From Talpa occidentalis (taxonomy: Eukaryota > Chordata > Mammalia > Eulipotyphla > Talpidae): a stretch of 64,000 nt of DNA. The stretch covers positions 45,813,876 to 45,877,875 of the forward strand of contig NW_023601433.1 of the NCBI RefSeq assembly GCF_014898055.3, in the 5' to 3' direction. How positions within the stretch are numbered: the stretch's first letter is position 1; each line of letters begins with the position of its first letter. The position numbers and the translations under genes are program-made. The notes under the pieces are model-generated. The model made no database searches, had not been told where the DNA came from, and was given only the letters and a program-made list of their open reading frames with translations. This document shows positions 34,046 through 46,104 of the stretch, piece after piece.

Positions 34046-35285
34046 TATCTTCTGCATTTTATGATTCATTAGCATGAAGGGGAAATATGTGGCAAAATAA
34101 TTGAACTTATCACTACAATTCAATATAAAGTTAGTGACATACATTTGTGCAGCAAACCAACCTGTAAACACTCCATATTTTACCCATAATCCCCAATGCC
34201 TTTATTTTTAAACAAAGAGAAAAACAAGTATTTTACTTCAGGAAATTATTTCCAAAAGTGATAGGGAAGATCACAGCAAAACAAAGCTGGTTACATAAAA
34301 TAGTGGGCTAAATGCATCTACAAAAATTAAGTTTGAACTCCACTGATACTAATTGGAAAACGGAAGTAATAATTCCACTTATGAATGTTTTACAAGGTTG
34401 ATGCAGGGTTCGTTTCAGAAAAATGTTCCTGAAAATGCTTTAAAAATTATAAAACCTCAACCTAATAAGGGGCAAAATTACAAAATTGGATTTAAAACAA
34501 TACCAATGAATTTAGAGTAAAACATGTTGCTTACAGAGCCGCCTGAAACAGGTAATACATATATAATTTTTATCACAGATTTCCAAAAAGGAAATGACTT
34601 CAACTTGCCTAGGTCAGAAGGTCAGGAGTTGTTCTCTGCCACGGTTCTGGCCCACCACACACTAGTTAATCATTCTAAGAACACATTTTTTCCCCCTGAA
34701 AACTGGAAATAGCCAGTCCAGAGATTGCTCTCACAACATTAAAAGTGTCTAAGAACTTCACATTCCCCCTTAACCTATCTGTATGTAGGGTGAAGTGAAA
34801 TAAGAATGTTGAAATATTTTCCATAATATAGGGTACAGAATTTGGAAGGGAATTAGGAGACAATTTTCTAGTTCAGGTCTCCATCCCATGTGTAAATCCC
34901 CTCTTTGAAACAGGAAAGTATACAATCTGTATAATTTAGGTTTAAGCTGATGCCTACTCATGATTAGCATTTCATGGTAATAGAGCAATATAAGTTTTCA
35001 TGAAGCAATAATCAGATAACTAATCAATACTAACATGAAAAGCAAACCACACTGATAATTGACTGCACTCCATATACTTTAGATCTTTTGTATTAATTAG
35101 ATGTAGATCTATTTGTTTTAAGGATTTCCCCTCAAAACCACCCGCTTAAGCACATTTCTTTACAAATTTGAAAGTTTTTGCATCTACTACAAAGTCTTCC
35201 AAAACACATAATTTTAGAATATGTGAAAAAAATAGTGGATTATAGCAAATTATTTTTGGAATCAGATAATTTTTAAAATCAACAT
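34046..35285. other. Unique AT-rich stretch
   Basis: No gene or recognised mobile element. Confidence 0.45.
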
Positions 35286-35289
35286 AAAT

Positions 35290-36115
35290 CAAGTTTAAGT
35301 TGAATATAATAAATATACAAATATTAAGTGGATTATTTGATGAATTTTGACAAGTATATGCAGTTGTGTAACTGCCACCTCAATCAAGATTTTGATGATT
35401 TCTAGCTTTCTAGTCTCTTGCAGCCAGTCCTCACCCCTAACTTCTGGTCCCAAGCAACCACTGACCTATAATACCCTACCACTATAAATTAATTTACAGT
35501 ATTTCATAATTAAAAAATTCTGCTATATGTACACTTTTTGTGTCATTCTTTCAGCAGCTGATGTTGCAAAAATCAGTAGTTCTTTCCATTTTATTACTGA
35601 TTAGTATTAGTATTTAATACTGATTAGTACTCACACTCAGTATGTGAAAATACCACAATATGTTTATATTTTAACTTATTGATGGGCATTTGTAAATATT
35701 TCTAGTTCATGGATAACACAAATAAAACTGCCATGTTAATTTGTGTAGGCACTTTTTAATTTCTCTTGAATAAATATCTCAGGATAGACTATCTGGGTCA
35801 AAAGGTAAGTATATGATTAAATTTATTTAAAAATCCCAACACCCTGCCAAACTGCCTTCCAAATTAATTGCATCACTTTATATTCTAACAGTTTATGAGA
35901 GTTCAGGGTCTATTACATCAAAAACTGGTTTTTTTTTTTTTTTTTTTGGTATCCATTATTGTTTTGGTAGAATACCATTTTACTGTGATTTTAAGTTCCA
36001 TTACCTGTTGACTTACAATGTTAGCATCTTTTTACCGCTTGTTGATCATTAATATATCATCTATTTGTTGGTATCTATTCAAATCTCTTGCTCATGTTTT
36101 TATTTGGTTGTTTGA
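35290..36115 (-). mobile_element. Ancient L1 3' end, antisense
   Basis: TGATGAATTTTGACAAGTAT, CTTGAATAAATATCTCAGGA, CATGGATAACACAAATAAAA and the right end GTATCTATTCAAATCTCTTG with GCTCATGTTTTTATTTGGTT are characteristic complements of old L1 3' UTR and ORF2 C-terminus. It is diverged with no intact frame. Confidence 0.78.
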
Positions 36116-38308
36116 GGCTTACAGAATGCCTAATCTTTGGCATAAAATCCCACAGCTATATAGCATCTGGTCAGGCTAGTCAGTAAAGCATATGTCAAAG
36201 TGGACCCATTACCATGAAATCCACTGTTCACATAACATATCATATCACAAAAAAGCAACTAGATTCATGGAGTGCTGAAAAGGCACTCTAAAGATACAGT
36301 GAAGCGTTGCCTTCAAGGAAGCATTGTGTATTCTGTGGAGTATTATTCTTCAGGAAATGATATCTATGTTCAATCATAGATCTCTATGTGGTAGTCCTGG
36401 GGCACAGGGGAAATTCTCCCTGCCCTCTGAATTCTTCTTGGGTTGGTTGAGATATTAAAACAGTCTTTATCCAAGAGTTTTCAACTTCCCAAGGACAATA
36501 TAATATTTAAAATTTCCGATTATGTTTTTAAAAGTTTTTAACACCAGAAATTAAATCAAGTGCAGAAGTTTTCTAAATGGAACAGATTGCACACTCTTGC
36601 ACAGACCCTAATTACTGGATTTGGGAAACTTTGAGAAGTGGTGAAGAGGTACAGGATATCTTGTATATTTGCAGAGACATAGTTATTTATTTTCCCCTCT
36701 TATATCTAGTTGTATTTCAATCTTACTTTCTATAAGCATGGAGCTGTTGATTATATGGGCACAAATATCAAGTTTTGGGATGATTTATCTCTGGTACTGT
36801 CATCTTGAACTTGTTGATCAGGGCAGTATTAAAAATGTTCCTAAGAATGTGGGAATAAAATCTTCAAAATAACAGAAAATATAGCTCTGAAATTGTACAC
36901 ATATGAGGGAACATCAGAGTCCCATCAAATATTTGCCATATTCTGGAGAGATCTCTTTAGTAGTTTTTCTTAATTTATGTTACAGTTGTCCCCATTTTGT
37001 AAGCTGTTAATGTCAGTAGTCTGACTACAGAAATCTCATGCTTTTAACAACTCTGTCAGAGATTTTCACTGCTCAGGCACTAAATTGCACTAATCCATGA
37101 GATAATAAAATGTGCTAAGTGGCACACAGCATGATATATTTGCATAATTCTTGGAAATGCTACATGTCTCTTAAAATCTTAATAGAAAATTTCACATTCC
37201 CTTATTAGAGTTTTCTCCATGTTTGCATTAAGCTTCCACGCTCTAGCTTCTCTGTAAAGATCTTTGGGACCCATTTTCAGAATCATGTATCACTGAAGAA
37301 AACAATATAACAACAATAAAAATATTAGAGGGGACTATTCTAATCCTCATATGATTTAAACACTACAGTTCAGTGATCCCTGAATTTATGATATTGATAT
37401 AAATAGGAGTGAAGATTTTACTCTCCAAATGCCTAAAATTCTCTGTGTTTAATACTATAATGTAAAAATCAGTGCTTATTTTTTAAGTTATGTAACTTAA
37501 CCAATGCCTCTTATAAAAACCCTAATCAAACAGGCCAGGGGAAAGCAATAGCTACCTCTTTGGTGGATCCTGAGATAATGTTTGTTAGTAGGGAGTATTG
37601 TGGATTGTGAAGAACAGAGTAGAAAATTGTCTTGAAAAGTATCCTATCACAGAAGACTATGAATATCTTACTATGAATATCTCTCATTAACCAAAAACTA
37701 ATCATCTTAGTACATGAGAGATAAAAAATGTTTTTAAAAAATAAGGTATCTGCTGTTTACTGGTATAGAATTGAACAAAGATGAAGAATTTTTTTTCTTA
37801 GATTCACTCTTAAAGAGTATATCTCTGTAGACATTTAAATCATTACACATGGAATTGTATTTTATAAGGTCAGACATAATTATTTTTATGAAATCTATAG
37901 TAGTCTGCCTATATTGATTTTAGCTCATGACAAGAGGTGTTCTATATAGAATCACTCAAATTTCAAATTATTTATATCCTTTAGGCAAACGTTTCAATAC
38001 CAGCAGATGTGAACATAGGAGTAGCTATTCTGTCTAATTAGAATGTTTTTCAAAATTGCCTCAAATGTAACATCAATTTTATAAGTGAAAAAACAGAATC
38101 ATTTCTTATATACCCATCAACCCTATGAACAGTTCTGGGTATTTCTTTTTAAGTTAGTTGAAACCAGGTGCCTAAAATGTCACTCACTATTCTGAGTGCT
38201 TAACTAAAAAGAACAGAAAATGTTAAAGTGCAGGTGAACTATGCTCTGTGTTCAATTAAATTATAGATGGATACGTAGTTATTAATGAATGCAGTACTGT
38301 TTTAAAAA
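36116..38308. other. Unique AT-rich stretch
   Basis: No gene or recognised mobile element in 2.2 kb. Confidence 0.45.
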
Positions 38309-38322
38309 AAATATTTAACTTG

Positions 38323-38586
38323 GGGCCTCCCTGGTGGCTCAAGGGGTTAAGTCACAGCACTATGAAGCTATCCGCAGCTGCTGCAGCAAGAGTTCAATCC
38401 CCAGGCAGGGAGGTGACCTACAAGGCTCAGCAGAACTCACCTGTCTCCCACTGCTCCCCTCAGCAGTGTATTTCAGTAGATTTGCCTATTCTGTTCCCCA
38501 CTCTGTCTCTGGTGAATCCTCTCACTCCCTGCACCTCTGGCCTATACCCCAGTTCTTGTATGCATAAAAAAAAGAAATCTTTAAAA
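38323..38586 (+). mobile_element. tRNA-derived T+ SINE (subfamily B, older head variant)
   Basis: Head GGGCCTCCCTGGTGGCTCAA, GGGGTTAAGTCACAGCACTA, CCTCTGGCCTATACCCCAGT, TTCTTGTATGCAT, a shortened A-rich end with TCTTT. A 14-bp target-site duplication, AAATATTTAACTTG, flanks it (38309-38322 and 38587-38600). The GGGGTTAAG head links it to the copies at 16480, 41684 and 62528. Confidence 0.94.
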
Positions 38587-38600
38587 AAATATTTAACTTG

Positions 38601-40385
38601 AATTGCTGAAGATACATTTCAAAAAAATCGATTTTCTCCTCTAAAGGATTTTAAGCATAGAGATTTTGTGTTTGATTTTTTGTGTATTTTTCTTTTGTGG
38701 TTCGGCAATAGCGTGCTTAATTGCTTAATTGGTAACATATTTTGATAAAAACTACAACTCTTTGAATATTCGTATATTGTCCATTATTGATTTGTTAGTC
38801 AACTATTATATTTTAACAGTTAAATAGCTACACATTACTAAAAATAGTATAGATCTGTATGAATATGATATTCAATTTCCCTAACATTTACATATTCACT
38901 GCAGGCACAATCATTTTCAAAATTTTAATTAGAATCACTTTTCTATCATACAATAATCTTGTAAATATTGGAACATTTGAAATGCAAATAAGTCATAAAA
39001 AGTAAGTCCAAAACTGAATACTTACCATAAAAAAACTAAAAGTATTGTCTATAAATACATTTATAAATACCACTTATTAAAATTTGTTTCTTTATCACCA
39101 TTTTTCCCCTTTCCAACATTTTCCTATGATCTTAGCAAACTTACCAGAATAAAGTGAAAATAAATGTCTCAGACAAGTCAATATCTCAAGATCTCAGATA
39201 ATAAATCAATTCCACTTCAAGCAGTTCCTAGTGAGCATGTCAAATTTGTTTAAATCCATGTCATTGATCATTATGCTGATTCTAATTTATTGTTAAACCT
39301 AAATTGTGTCAAATAAATAATATTTAACTTTAGTTTTAGTTTATGTAACTTATCATATACCCCTAAATGAAATACTTTTATTATTGCCCATTTTCTTATA
39401 AATGTATTGACATGGTTTATTACCACTATTAAAAGTATGTATTTTTTATTTTTAAATTAATATTAGAACTATGTAGAGAAATTTTCTCATAAGAAATAAA
39501 GGAGTTGAAATTACTATGGTTAAAAACATTTGGCTAATTTGCTTTTTTAGAGCATTGTTTACTGGCCTTTCTCTCGTGTTATTCTAGTGTAAATAAAATC
39601 CAAGTTCTCTTTTTACCAAATAAATATATGTGCCAACCATGGCTGATCCAATATCTTTCTTGTAGGGTGGGGTTTAACAAACTATTCCCTTGCACCCATT
39701 CAATTAGGTATGATTTATTGTTGATTTTTCTCTATGATAGCAGAGTTGAGTAGTTCCCACGGAGCTCATATGGCCAACAAAACTACAATGCTTGCTATAT
39801 CATGTTTTACTGAGGATTTTTGCAAAATTCTGATTTAGGGAACAGTACTCAGTTTTCTGGAATGCTTTATGGTACTTAGGTCTCCCTGAGAAATAGAAAG
39901 AGTATCTTATTAGGGTAAGATACGACTAACCGTTCACAAACAATTTCTATTGTATTTTGGAGTGCAAAGTTAAAAAATATATATCATCTCTCATAATACT
40001 TGTCATATGACTGAATATATTAATGGAATATGAATGGAACTAAAATGTGAACTGTGACATGAGACAAAAAATACCTTTAAAATTGCTGAGTTCTAGGAAT
40101 TGCTTAATAGTGAGTAATATATTCATAAACACATATAAACAAAATAAAATTCTTATATAAATGCCCCAATTCATATTTCTATTATATGCAGTATTCATTT
40201 TTATTATAACTCTCTGCTTGTGAACAATTAGTACAAAATTTTCACAAAGTAAAAACAGCTTAAATTGACAAAATATAAATTACTATAAACATTTTATGTC
40301 TTTTGGGATTATTATTAACACAGATTCATTAAACAACTGAAATTCTCTAATTAAATTCAATTTTTGTATCAGCAAATAAGAAAAT
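38601..40385. other. Unique AT-rich stretch
   Basis: No gene or recognised mobile element in 1.8 kb. Confidence 0.45.
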
Positions 40386-40535
40386 ATAGGTACAACACTC
40401 TACAACATTGGCTTCATAGATGTCTTTGGAGACTTGTTTCCAAAAAAAAAAAAAGAAGGGAAACAAAAGAAAAATAAACAAACGGGACTATATCAAACAA
40501 AAAAGCTTCTGCACACCAAAAGAAATGATCATTAA

Positions 40536-40712
40536 GACAGCTCTCCTGCCTGCCTGTGACTATGCAGGTGTTTCTTTTCACAACCCTTTTTCCTTTACAA
40601 AACAGCAGTGGCAGCTCTCCTGCCCACCTGTGACTATGCAGGTGCCTCTCTTTTTCTCTCCCCTTTTCATAATAAACCTGTCCTTTTAAAATGTAAAAAA
40701 AAAAAAAAAGAG
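40536..40712 (+). mobile_element. 177-bp polyadenylated retrocopy of unknown transcript
   Basis: A non-L1, non-SINE insert with AATAAA at 40671-40676 and an A tract starting at 40695, about 19 bases later. A 14-bp target-site duplication, GAAATGATCATTAA, flanks it (40522-40535 and 40713-40726). Inside, a roughly 34-bp word (CAGCTCTCCTGCC, then CCTGTGACTATGCAGGTG) occurs twice, 74 bases apart. The pattern fits L1-driven retrotransposition of the 3' end of a Pol II transcript, possibly an LTR-derived RNA. The parent is not recognised. Confidence 0.85.
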
Positions 40713-40849
40713 GAAATGATCATTAAAATGACAAGACATATTACAGAATGGGAGAAAATATTTGCACATCAGACATCTGACAAGGAGCTAATATCCAAGA
40801 TCTACAAAGAATTCAACAACCAAAAACAAGGAAACATCACGATCAAAAT

Positions 40850-41449
40850 GTGGGCAGAAGAGCTAGTAGACACGTCTTCAAACAAGACATATATGTGGCT
40901 AACAAGTACATGAAAAAATGCTCATTATACCTTTTTATTAGGAAATTAAATCAAAACCATAATGGGATACTACCTCACACCTGTGAGAATGGCCCATATC
41001 ATGAGCACCAGAAACAAATGGTGGCAATAGTGTGGAGAAAAAGGAACCCTTTTATACAATGTTGTTGGGAATGTAGGCTGATTCAGCACCTATTGAAAAC
41101 AGTTTGGAGGTGTCTCAAAACATTAGTCGTGGATCTGCCATTCAATTCACTCCCAGGCATCTATCCCCAGAGTTCAAAAACACTAATTCAAAAGGAAACT
41201 TTCACTCCCATGTTTATTGCAGCACTATTTACTATAGCTAAATTATGGAAACTGAAGTGCTCCAGAATAGATGAGTGGTTCCAGAAGATGTGGCATATAT
41301 ATACAATGGAATATTACTCAGCAATCAAAAAAGATAAACTCATGCCACTTGCAGTAACATGGATGGAGCTGGAAGGGATAATACTAAGTGAAATAAGTCA
41401 GAAGGGGAAATACAACTACCAGAAGGTGCCACTAATATCTAGAATCTAA
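40850..41449 (+). pseudogene. L1 ORF2 C-terminal fragment, degraded
   Basis: A 199-codon frame carries the ORF2p C-terminus ([48 protein letters not shown]). Its beginning is out of the family frame, and a codon loss is seen near LWK. No catalytic domains are present. Confidence 0.88.
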
Positions 41450-41683
41450 AGTAACTAAACTAATAATCAAATAAAGACAAGCTTAAATACTAACCCATGA
41501 CAGATGACTACAGAATTGAAGGACCAGTGGGGGAGGGGTTGGAGAAGGAGGAAAGAATAAAGAGGGAAGGAAGCACAGTAGTATTTGGTGGTAGAGTAGG
41601 GGAGAGTTTGTGGTGGGTGCACTACTGTAGTACTACCTTATGGGGGTATTCTAATATTATCTCAATTAAAAATAAATTAATTT

Positions 41684-41951
41684 GGGCCCTTCCTAGTGGT
41701 GCAGGGGTTAAGTCTCAGTGCTATCAAGCTATCACCAGCCACTGTGGCCTGAGTTCAATCCTGAGCCAGGGAACTAACCCACATGGCACAGCAGACCTCT
41801 CCTGTCTTGCCTGCTGCTCCCCTCAGCAGTGTATTTCAGTAGATTCGCCTATTCTGCTCCCCACTCTGTCTCTGGTGAATCCTTTCACCCTCTGAACCTC
41901 TGGCTTAGATCCCAGTTATTGTATGCATAAATAAATAAAAATAAATCTTTA
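41684..41951 (+). mobile_element. tRNA-derived T+ SINE inserted at an L1 3' end (subfamily B)
   Basis: Head GGGCCCTTCCTAGTGGTGCA, GGGGTTAAGTCTCAGTGCTA, subfamily-B end and TTGTATGCATAAATAAATAA, TCTTT. A perfect 16-bp target-site duplication, AAAAATAAATTAATTT, flanks it (41668-41683 and 41952-41967), made of the L1 3' terminus. Confidence 0.95.
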
Positions 41952-42074
41952 AAAAATAAATTAATTTATTAATAAAAAATATTTGATGGCATCTCATAAT
42001 CTTGTTCAACCACACAGAGACAAGATGGTTCAGTCAATAACATTGTAATATGAACATTTCAGAGGAAACCAACT

Positions 42075-42434
42075 AGCAATTCCTGACCCTGTTATTGCAA
42101 ATGACATGACTTTATCTTTTTTGATTTCTGAGTAATATTCCATTGTGTATACATACCACATCTTGATTCACTCATCTTTCCTGGGGGCACTTAGGTTGTT
42201 TAGTTGAGTTATAGTAAACAGTGCTGTGATAAAACAGGAGTATATGTTTCCTTTTGAATTAGTGTTCTTGAATTTTTTTGATAGATGCTTAGGAATGGAA
42301 TTACTGAGTCAAATAGAAGATTCATTTTTTAATGTTTTGAGACAACTCCACGCTGCTTTCCATAAAGGCTGGACCAGTTTGCATTCCCACCAGCAGTGTA
42401 GGAGGGTTCCCTTTTCTCCACACCCTTTATATAA
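42075..42434 (-). mobile_element. Twin-primed L1: 3' segment, antisense
   Basis: Complement of ORF2 C-terminal coding sequence (TGAGTAATATTCCATTGTGT, GTTTGCATTCCCACCAGCAG, CTTTTCTCCACACCC). It joins directly to a sense L1 segment at about 42430. The poly(A) and 3' UTR are not seen on the left, so that end was probably lost later. Confidence 0.88.
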
Positions 42435-42858
42435 AGCTTGGATGTAAGACCTGAAATACATAAAGAAAACATAGGCAAAACACTCCATGACACAAATATA
42501 AGAAATATCTTTGCAAATTCATCCTTAGCAGCAAGGAAAACAAAGGAGAATATAAACAAAAGAGAATATAAACAAAAGAGACATTAACCAAAATGATGAC
42601 ACACCCTACTGAATGGAATATCTGCACGCTGTACAATTGACAAGGGACTGATATCAAAGATCAACAAAGAAGCCATACAACCTGAAAAATAAATAAGCTA
42701 ATTAAAAAATGGGCAGATGAACTAGACACATCTCCAAAGAAGACATGCAGATGGCCAACAGACACTTATGAAAGGGTTAATCATCATTTATTATTGGGGA
42801 AATGCAAGTCAATATCTCAGTGAGGTCATCTCACCTGTGAGAATGGCCCATATTTAAA
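42435..42858 (+). mobile_element. Twin-primed L1: inverted 5' segment
   Basis: Sense ORF2 sequence from GCTTGGATGTAAGACCTGAA to CACCTGTGAGAATGGCCCAT. In ORF2 coordinates its end (the RMAHI-like codons) lies only about a dozen codons before the start of the antisense neighbour (the GVEKREPS-like codons). That is the geometry expected from one insertion by twin priming. A short tandem duplication of GAGAATATAAACAAAA lies at about 42547-42578. Confidence 0.88.
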
Positions 42859-44220
42859 ACAATTCATATTTTCTTTATTTTTCTTGTTAGTTTTGGTAAG
42901 TTATATTAAAAACTGTCAACTTTTTTGATTAAATAAATGTGTATAATCTCACCAAATTGACCCATAAAATTAATCATCACACATTAATGTGCTAAGAGTT
43001 GTTTTAGATCCTGTAGATACATTAGTGAAAAAAATCAGACAAGAAAATCTCTGACCCCATGTGGTTTATAAATATACAGTGGAAGAAAGGGAATAAAAAA
43101 ATAAAATATACATCATGTCATATGGTAATAAAATTATTGTTAAAAAAGCATCAAAAGAGAATGGAGGTATTTCAAATAAGGTAGCTTGGGGTTGCATATT
43201 TAAATTAATATCCTAAAGAAAGTAAAGAAGCAAGCTATATGAATATCAGGTTGAAAAGTGTTCCACACAAAGAGAAGGACAAAGATTATAATGGAGAAGA
43301 AGCTTGTATGCTAAACAAACAACAGCCAATGCAGATAGAAGCAAGAAGAATGAGAATATTAAGAGATCCCATCAGTAAGTTACCTCTGTATGGAGGGGTG
43401 GAAGTCATGTAGGAAAATGCTGACTGAGTAGTTGGGGAGTTAGTGAAGTTTCTTGAACAGTCTCATTTCTAAGTTGATTTTCCTGGTGACTGCGTTAAAA
43501 ACAGTCTGGTGAGTGAGGCATGTTGGGGGACAAGTGGAACCACAATAAGGTATTTTTAAGGATACAATAATTCAAGCAAAAGTGATGGAATCGGTGAGTT
43601 CTGGAGTTTCTGTACTATTTTTATTGTCTGTATTAGCAATTAAGAGGCCAGAAAGCGGCTGTGGAGACTACTAATTGGAGACTGGCTTGGAATTTGGAAT
43701 GGCGCAGGAAGGCAACATCAAAAATGAACGTATAAGCGTGTGGCCTTGTAGTGAGCAGGGCAGCACTGTAAAGCATACTGCCTTAGGGTGGGACTTGGAC
43801 TGAAGTTGTAGCATTAGAGGTGGTGAGAAATGATCAGTTTCTATGTCCTAAGTGCACTATTCCCTGGTTCCTGTCATAGTGCGCTAGTTGATTATTATAA
43901 CTAAGCAAAGTTTTCCTAGATCCTGGCTGGTAAGCCTTATCTGCTATCTCTATCTTATATAGTACAGCAAGAAGTCCTTAGGCTATATTTATAGTAAGCC
44001 TATAAAAGCAGTCAGAAGCATATCACAAAGCTGAAAACACTTGACTCTGAATATGTCTAATTAGTATTTGTCTCGTTGTGCTGTGGCTCGGAAAGATCAA
44101 GTCATTTGTTCATGTTTATGAAAATATGCTCGAAACTAAACAGTATTATAATGAATTGACATACATATTTCACTTAGCTTCAACAATCTTCACTTATTAT
44201 TCTGCTTTATTATCCCACTT
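42859..44220. other. Unique stretch
   Basis: No gene or recognised mobile element in 1.36 kb. Confidence 0.45.
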
Positions 44221-44229
44221 CTTACATAC

Positions 44230-44310
44230 TGTATGGGTATATATATATATATCTGTGTGGGTATATATATATTATATATATATCACACATACACACACAT
44301 ATACACAGGA
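44230..44310. repeat. (TA)n/(CA)n compound microsatellite
   Basis: Runs of TATATATA interrupted by CTGTGTGGG, then CACACATACACACACATATACACA. It lies at the edge of an ancient L1 3' region, where such dinucleotide tracts are common. Confidence 0.85.
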
Positions 44311-44334
44311 GATTAATTTTCTTAATATTTTCAA

Positions 44335-45797
44335 GTAATTTTAAACTTACAGAAAGGTTGAAATAATAATTTAAATATTTGTCCTGAATCATCCAAGATC
44401 AGGATGCACACAGGATGTCACAGAATGACAGTGACTTCAGTGCTCCTCTCCCACAAATACACTTTCCTCTCCCACAAATACACTTTCCTCTCCCACAAAT
44501 ACACTTTCCTCTCCCACAAATACACTTTCTGACATAGCCGTAACTTAGCCATCATTATCAGGAAATAAACATGAATGCTTAAGTACCATCCAATCCAAAC
44601 TTCTTTTCAAGATTCTTCTAATTTTCCAACCACATCTGTAACTGCCATAGATTCCAACTCAGAATCAGTTATTAAATCTAGTGGTGACATTTCTTGATGT
44701 CTTTCCATGTGGAACAGTTCCTCAACTTTTTTCTTGATTTCCATATTGATGATAAGTTCAAAGATTACAGATCAGATACCCTGTAGCTTGTCACCCTGTA
44801 TGAATTCTCCTGAGTAGCTACAGGCTATGTATTTTGCAGGAATATCTCAGAAGTGATGTGGTGTTTTCATTACATGGAGGCTACAAAATTTAACCTTGTC
44901 CTATTTATTGTAGGAGATGTTAACTTCAATTGTTGATGAAGTGTTGCTTCTCTGATATTCCCATTATAATTTCCCATTTCATTCAACAAGCAATTTTGGG
45001 ACAAATACTTTAAGAAATTGTGAATACCTTACTATAATCAAACATCACATTTATGGTTGCCTAATTGGGCTCTTCTAATTTCACCATTTGTTTTACATTT
45101 ATTACTTGGCATTATTTGTTAAGAAGGAGCTTTCTCTTTCCCCCACTTATTTTTTCATCTTTTATATCAGTATGAATCAATGGATTGCTCTTTTATTCAC
45201 TAGGTTATAAACTGTTGCTGTCATTATTTACTTTGATACTTAAATCATTCCATATTTGGCCAGTAAGAGCTCTTTTGAATCAACATATATTATTTTGACA
45301 TATGCCCAGCATTCTTGGATCACTTCATGCTCAGGCAGAACAAGATACTACAGGCTCATTTTGTATTTTTCTTGCCTTAGTTTTAGAATCATCTATTTCT
45401 CTAAGGTGCACTGGAAAAATAACATTCAGACTATAAAATTGACAGTCAGAAATATGCATATATAACCAACCAGCATTTATATTTTTCTTATTTATACTAT
45501 AGTTATGTATTGACAACCATGATTTCACACTGATAAATTCTAACTCCAATTCAACACTAGTGTCCATTTTAGTTTTCCCCCTTTTCATATTTGTAGCACC
45601 TTTTTCCTATAGTAAGAAATGTCTCCCATTATTGTCACTGTATTGTAAATACAGTGTATTTGCTATTTTTAATCACATCTGCCTCCTGTGTCTACCCTCC
45701 ACTGAACCACTTATACCCCACTCAGCCACCTTCCTCGCCTAGGCCGCAACCATTTGTCAGGCCAGCACTATTCTGCTTGGCCATTTTCCTCTTGGAG
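44335..45797 (-). mobile_element. Ancient L1 3' region, antisense
   Basis: Successive words AACTTACAGAAAGGTTG, TGGAACAGTTCCTCAACTTT, GCAGGAATATCTCAGAAGTG, GGCTCATTTTGTATTTTTCT and ATTCTGCTTGGCCATTTTCC follow the order I remember for ancient L1M-type 3' UTR complements. No reading frame survives. The exact subfamily is uncertain. Confidence 0.65.
44443..44530. repeat. 22-bp tandem repeat, four copies
   Basis: The unit CTCTCCCACAAATACACTTTC(C) is repeated four times almost perfectly. This recent minisatellite expansion lies within ancient L1-derived sequence. Confidence 0.93.
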
Positions 45798-45831
45798 TTC
45801 TGATTCAATCCCTTCTACAATTTCCCCAGTC

Positions 45832-46104
45832 TTTTTTTTTTTTTTTTAAGATTTATTTATTTATACAAGAACTGGGGTACAGGCGAGAGGCACACGAGGG
45901 TGAGGGAATTCACCAGAGACAGAGTGGGGAACAGAACAGAACAGTGACTGAAATACACTGCTGAGGGGAGCAGCGGGTGAGACAGGAGAGGTCTGCTGCA
46001 CCATGTGGGTTTCTCACTCACCGGCCAGGAATCAAACTGGTGCTGCAGAGGCTGCGGACAGCTTCACAGCGCTGTGCTCAACCCGTTGCGGCACTGGGGA
46101 GGCC
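45832..46104 (-). mobile_element. tRNA-derived T+ SINE, full length, antisense (subfamily B)
   Basis: T16 tail complement, AAGATTTATTTATTTATACA, GAACTGGGGTACAGGCGAGA and head complement GGCACTGGGGAGGCCC. It inserted just beyond the ancient L1 region. Confidence 0.93.

Larger units (their letters stand above)
40386..41667 (+). mobile_element. L1 (late ORF2 to 3' end), split by a polyadenylated retrocopy
   Basis: ORF2 words GGGACTATATCAAACAAAAA and AGCTTCTGCACACCAAAAG are interrupted at 40536-40712 by a foreign insert, then ORF2 resumes at AATGACAAGACATATTACAG and runs to the 3' UTR and TTAAAAATAAATTAATTT end. A frame at 40850-41449 still reads the ORF2p C-terminus with minor damage. A SINE then follows at 41684. 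Confidence 0.92.

Noticed and set aside
44443..44530. 22-bp repeat array as a CRISPR-like array
   Set aside because: Direct tandem units without spacers, in mammalian DNA: a minisatellite.
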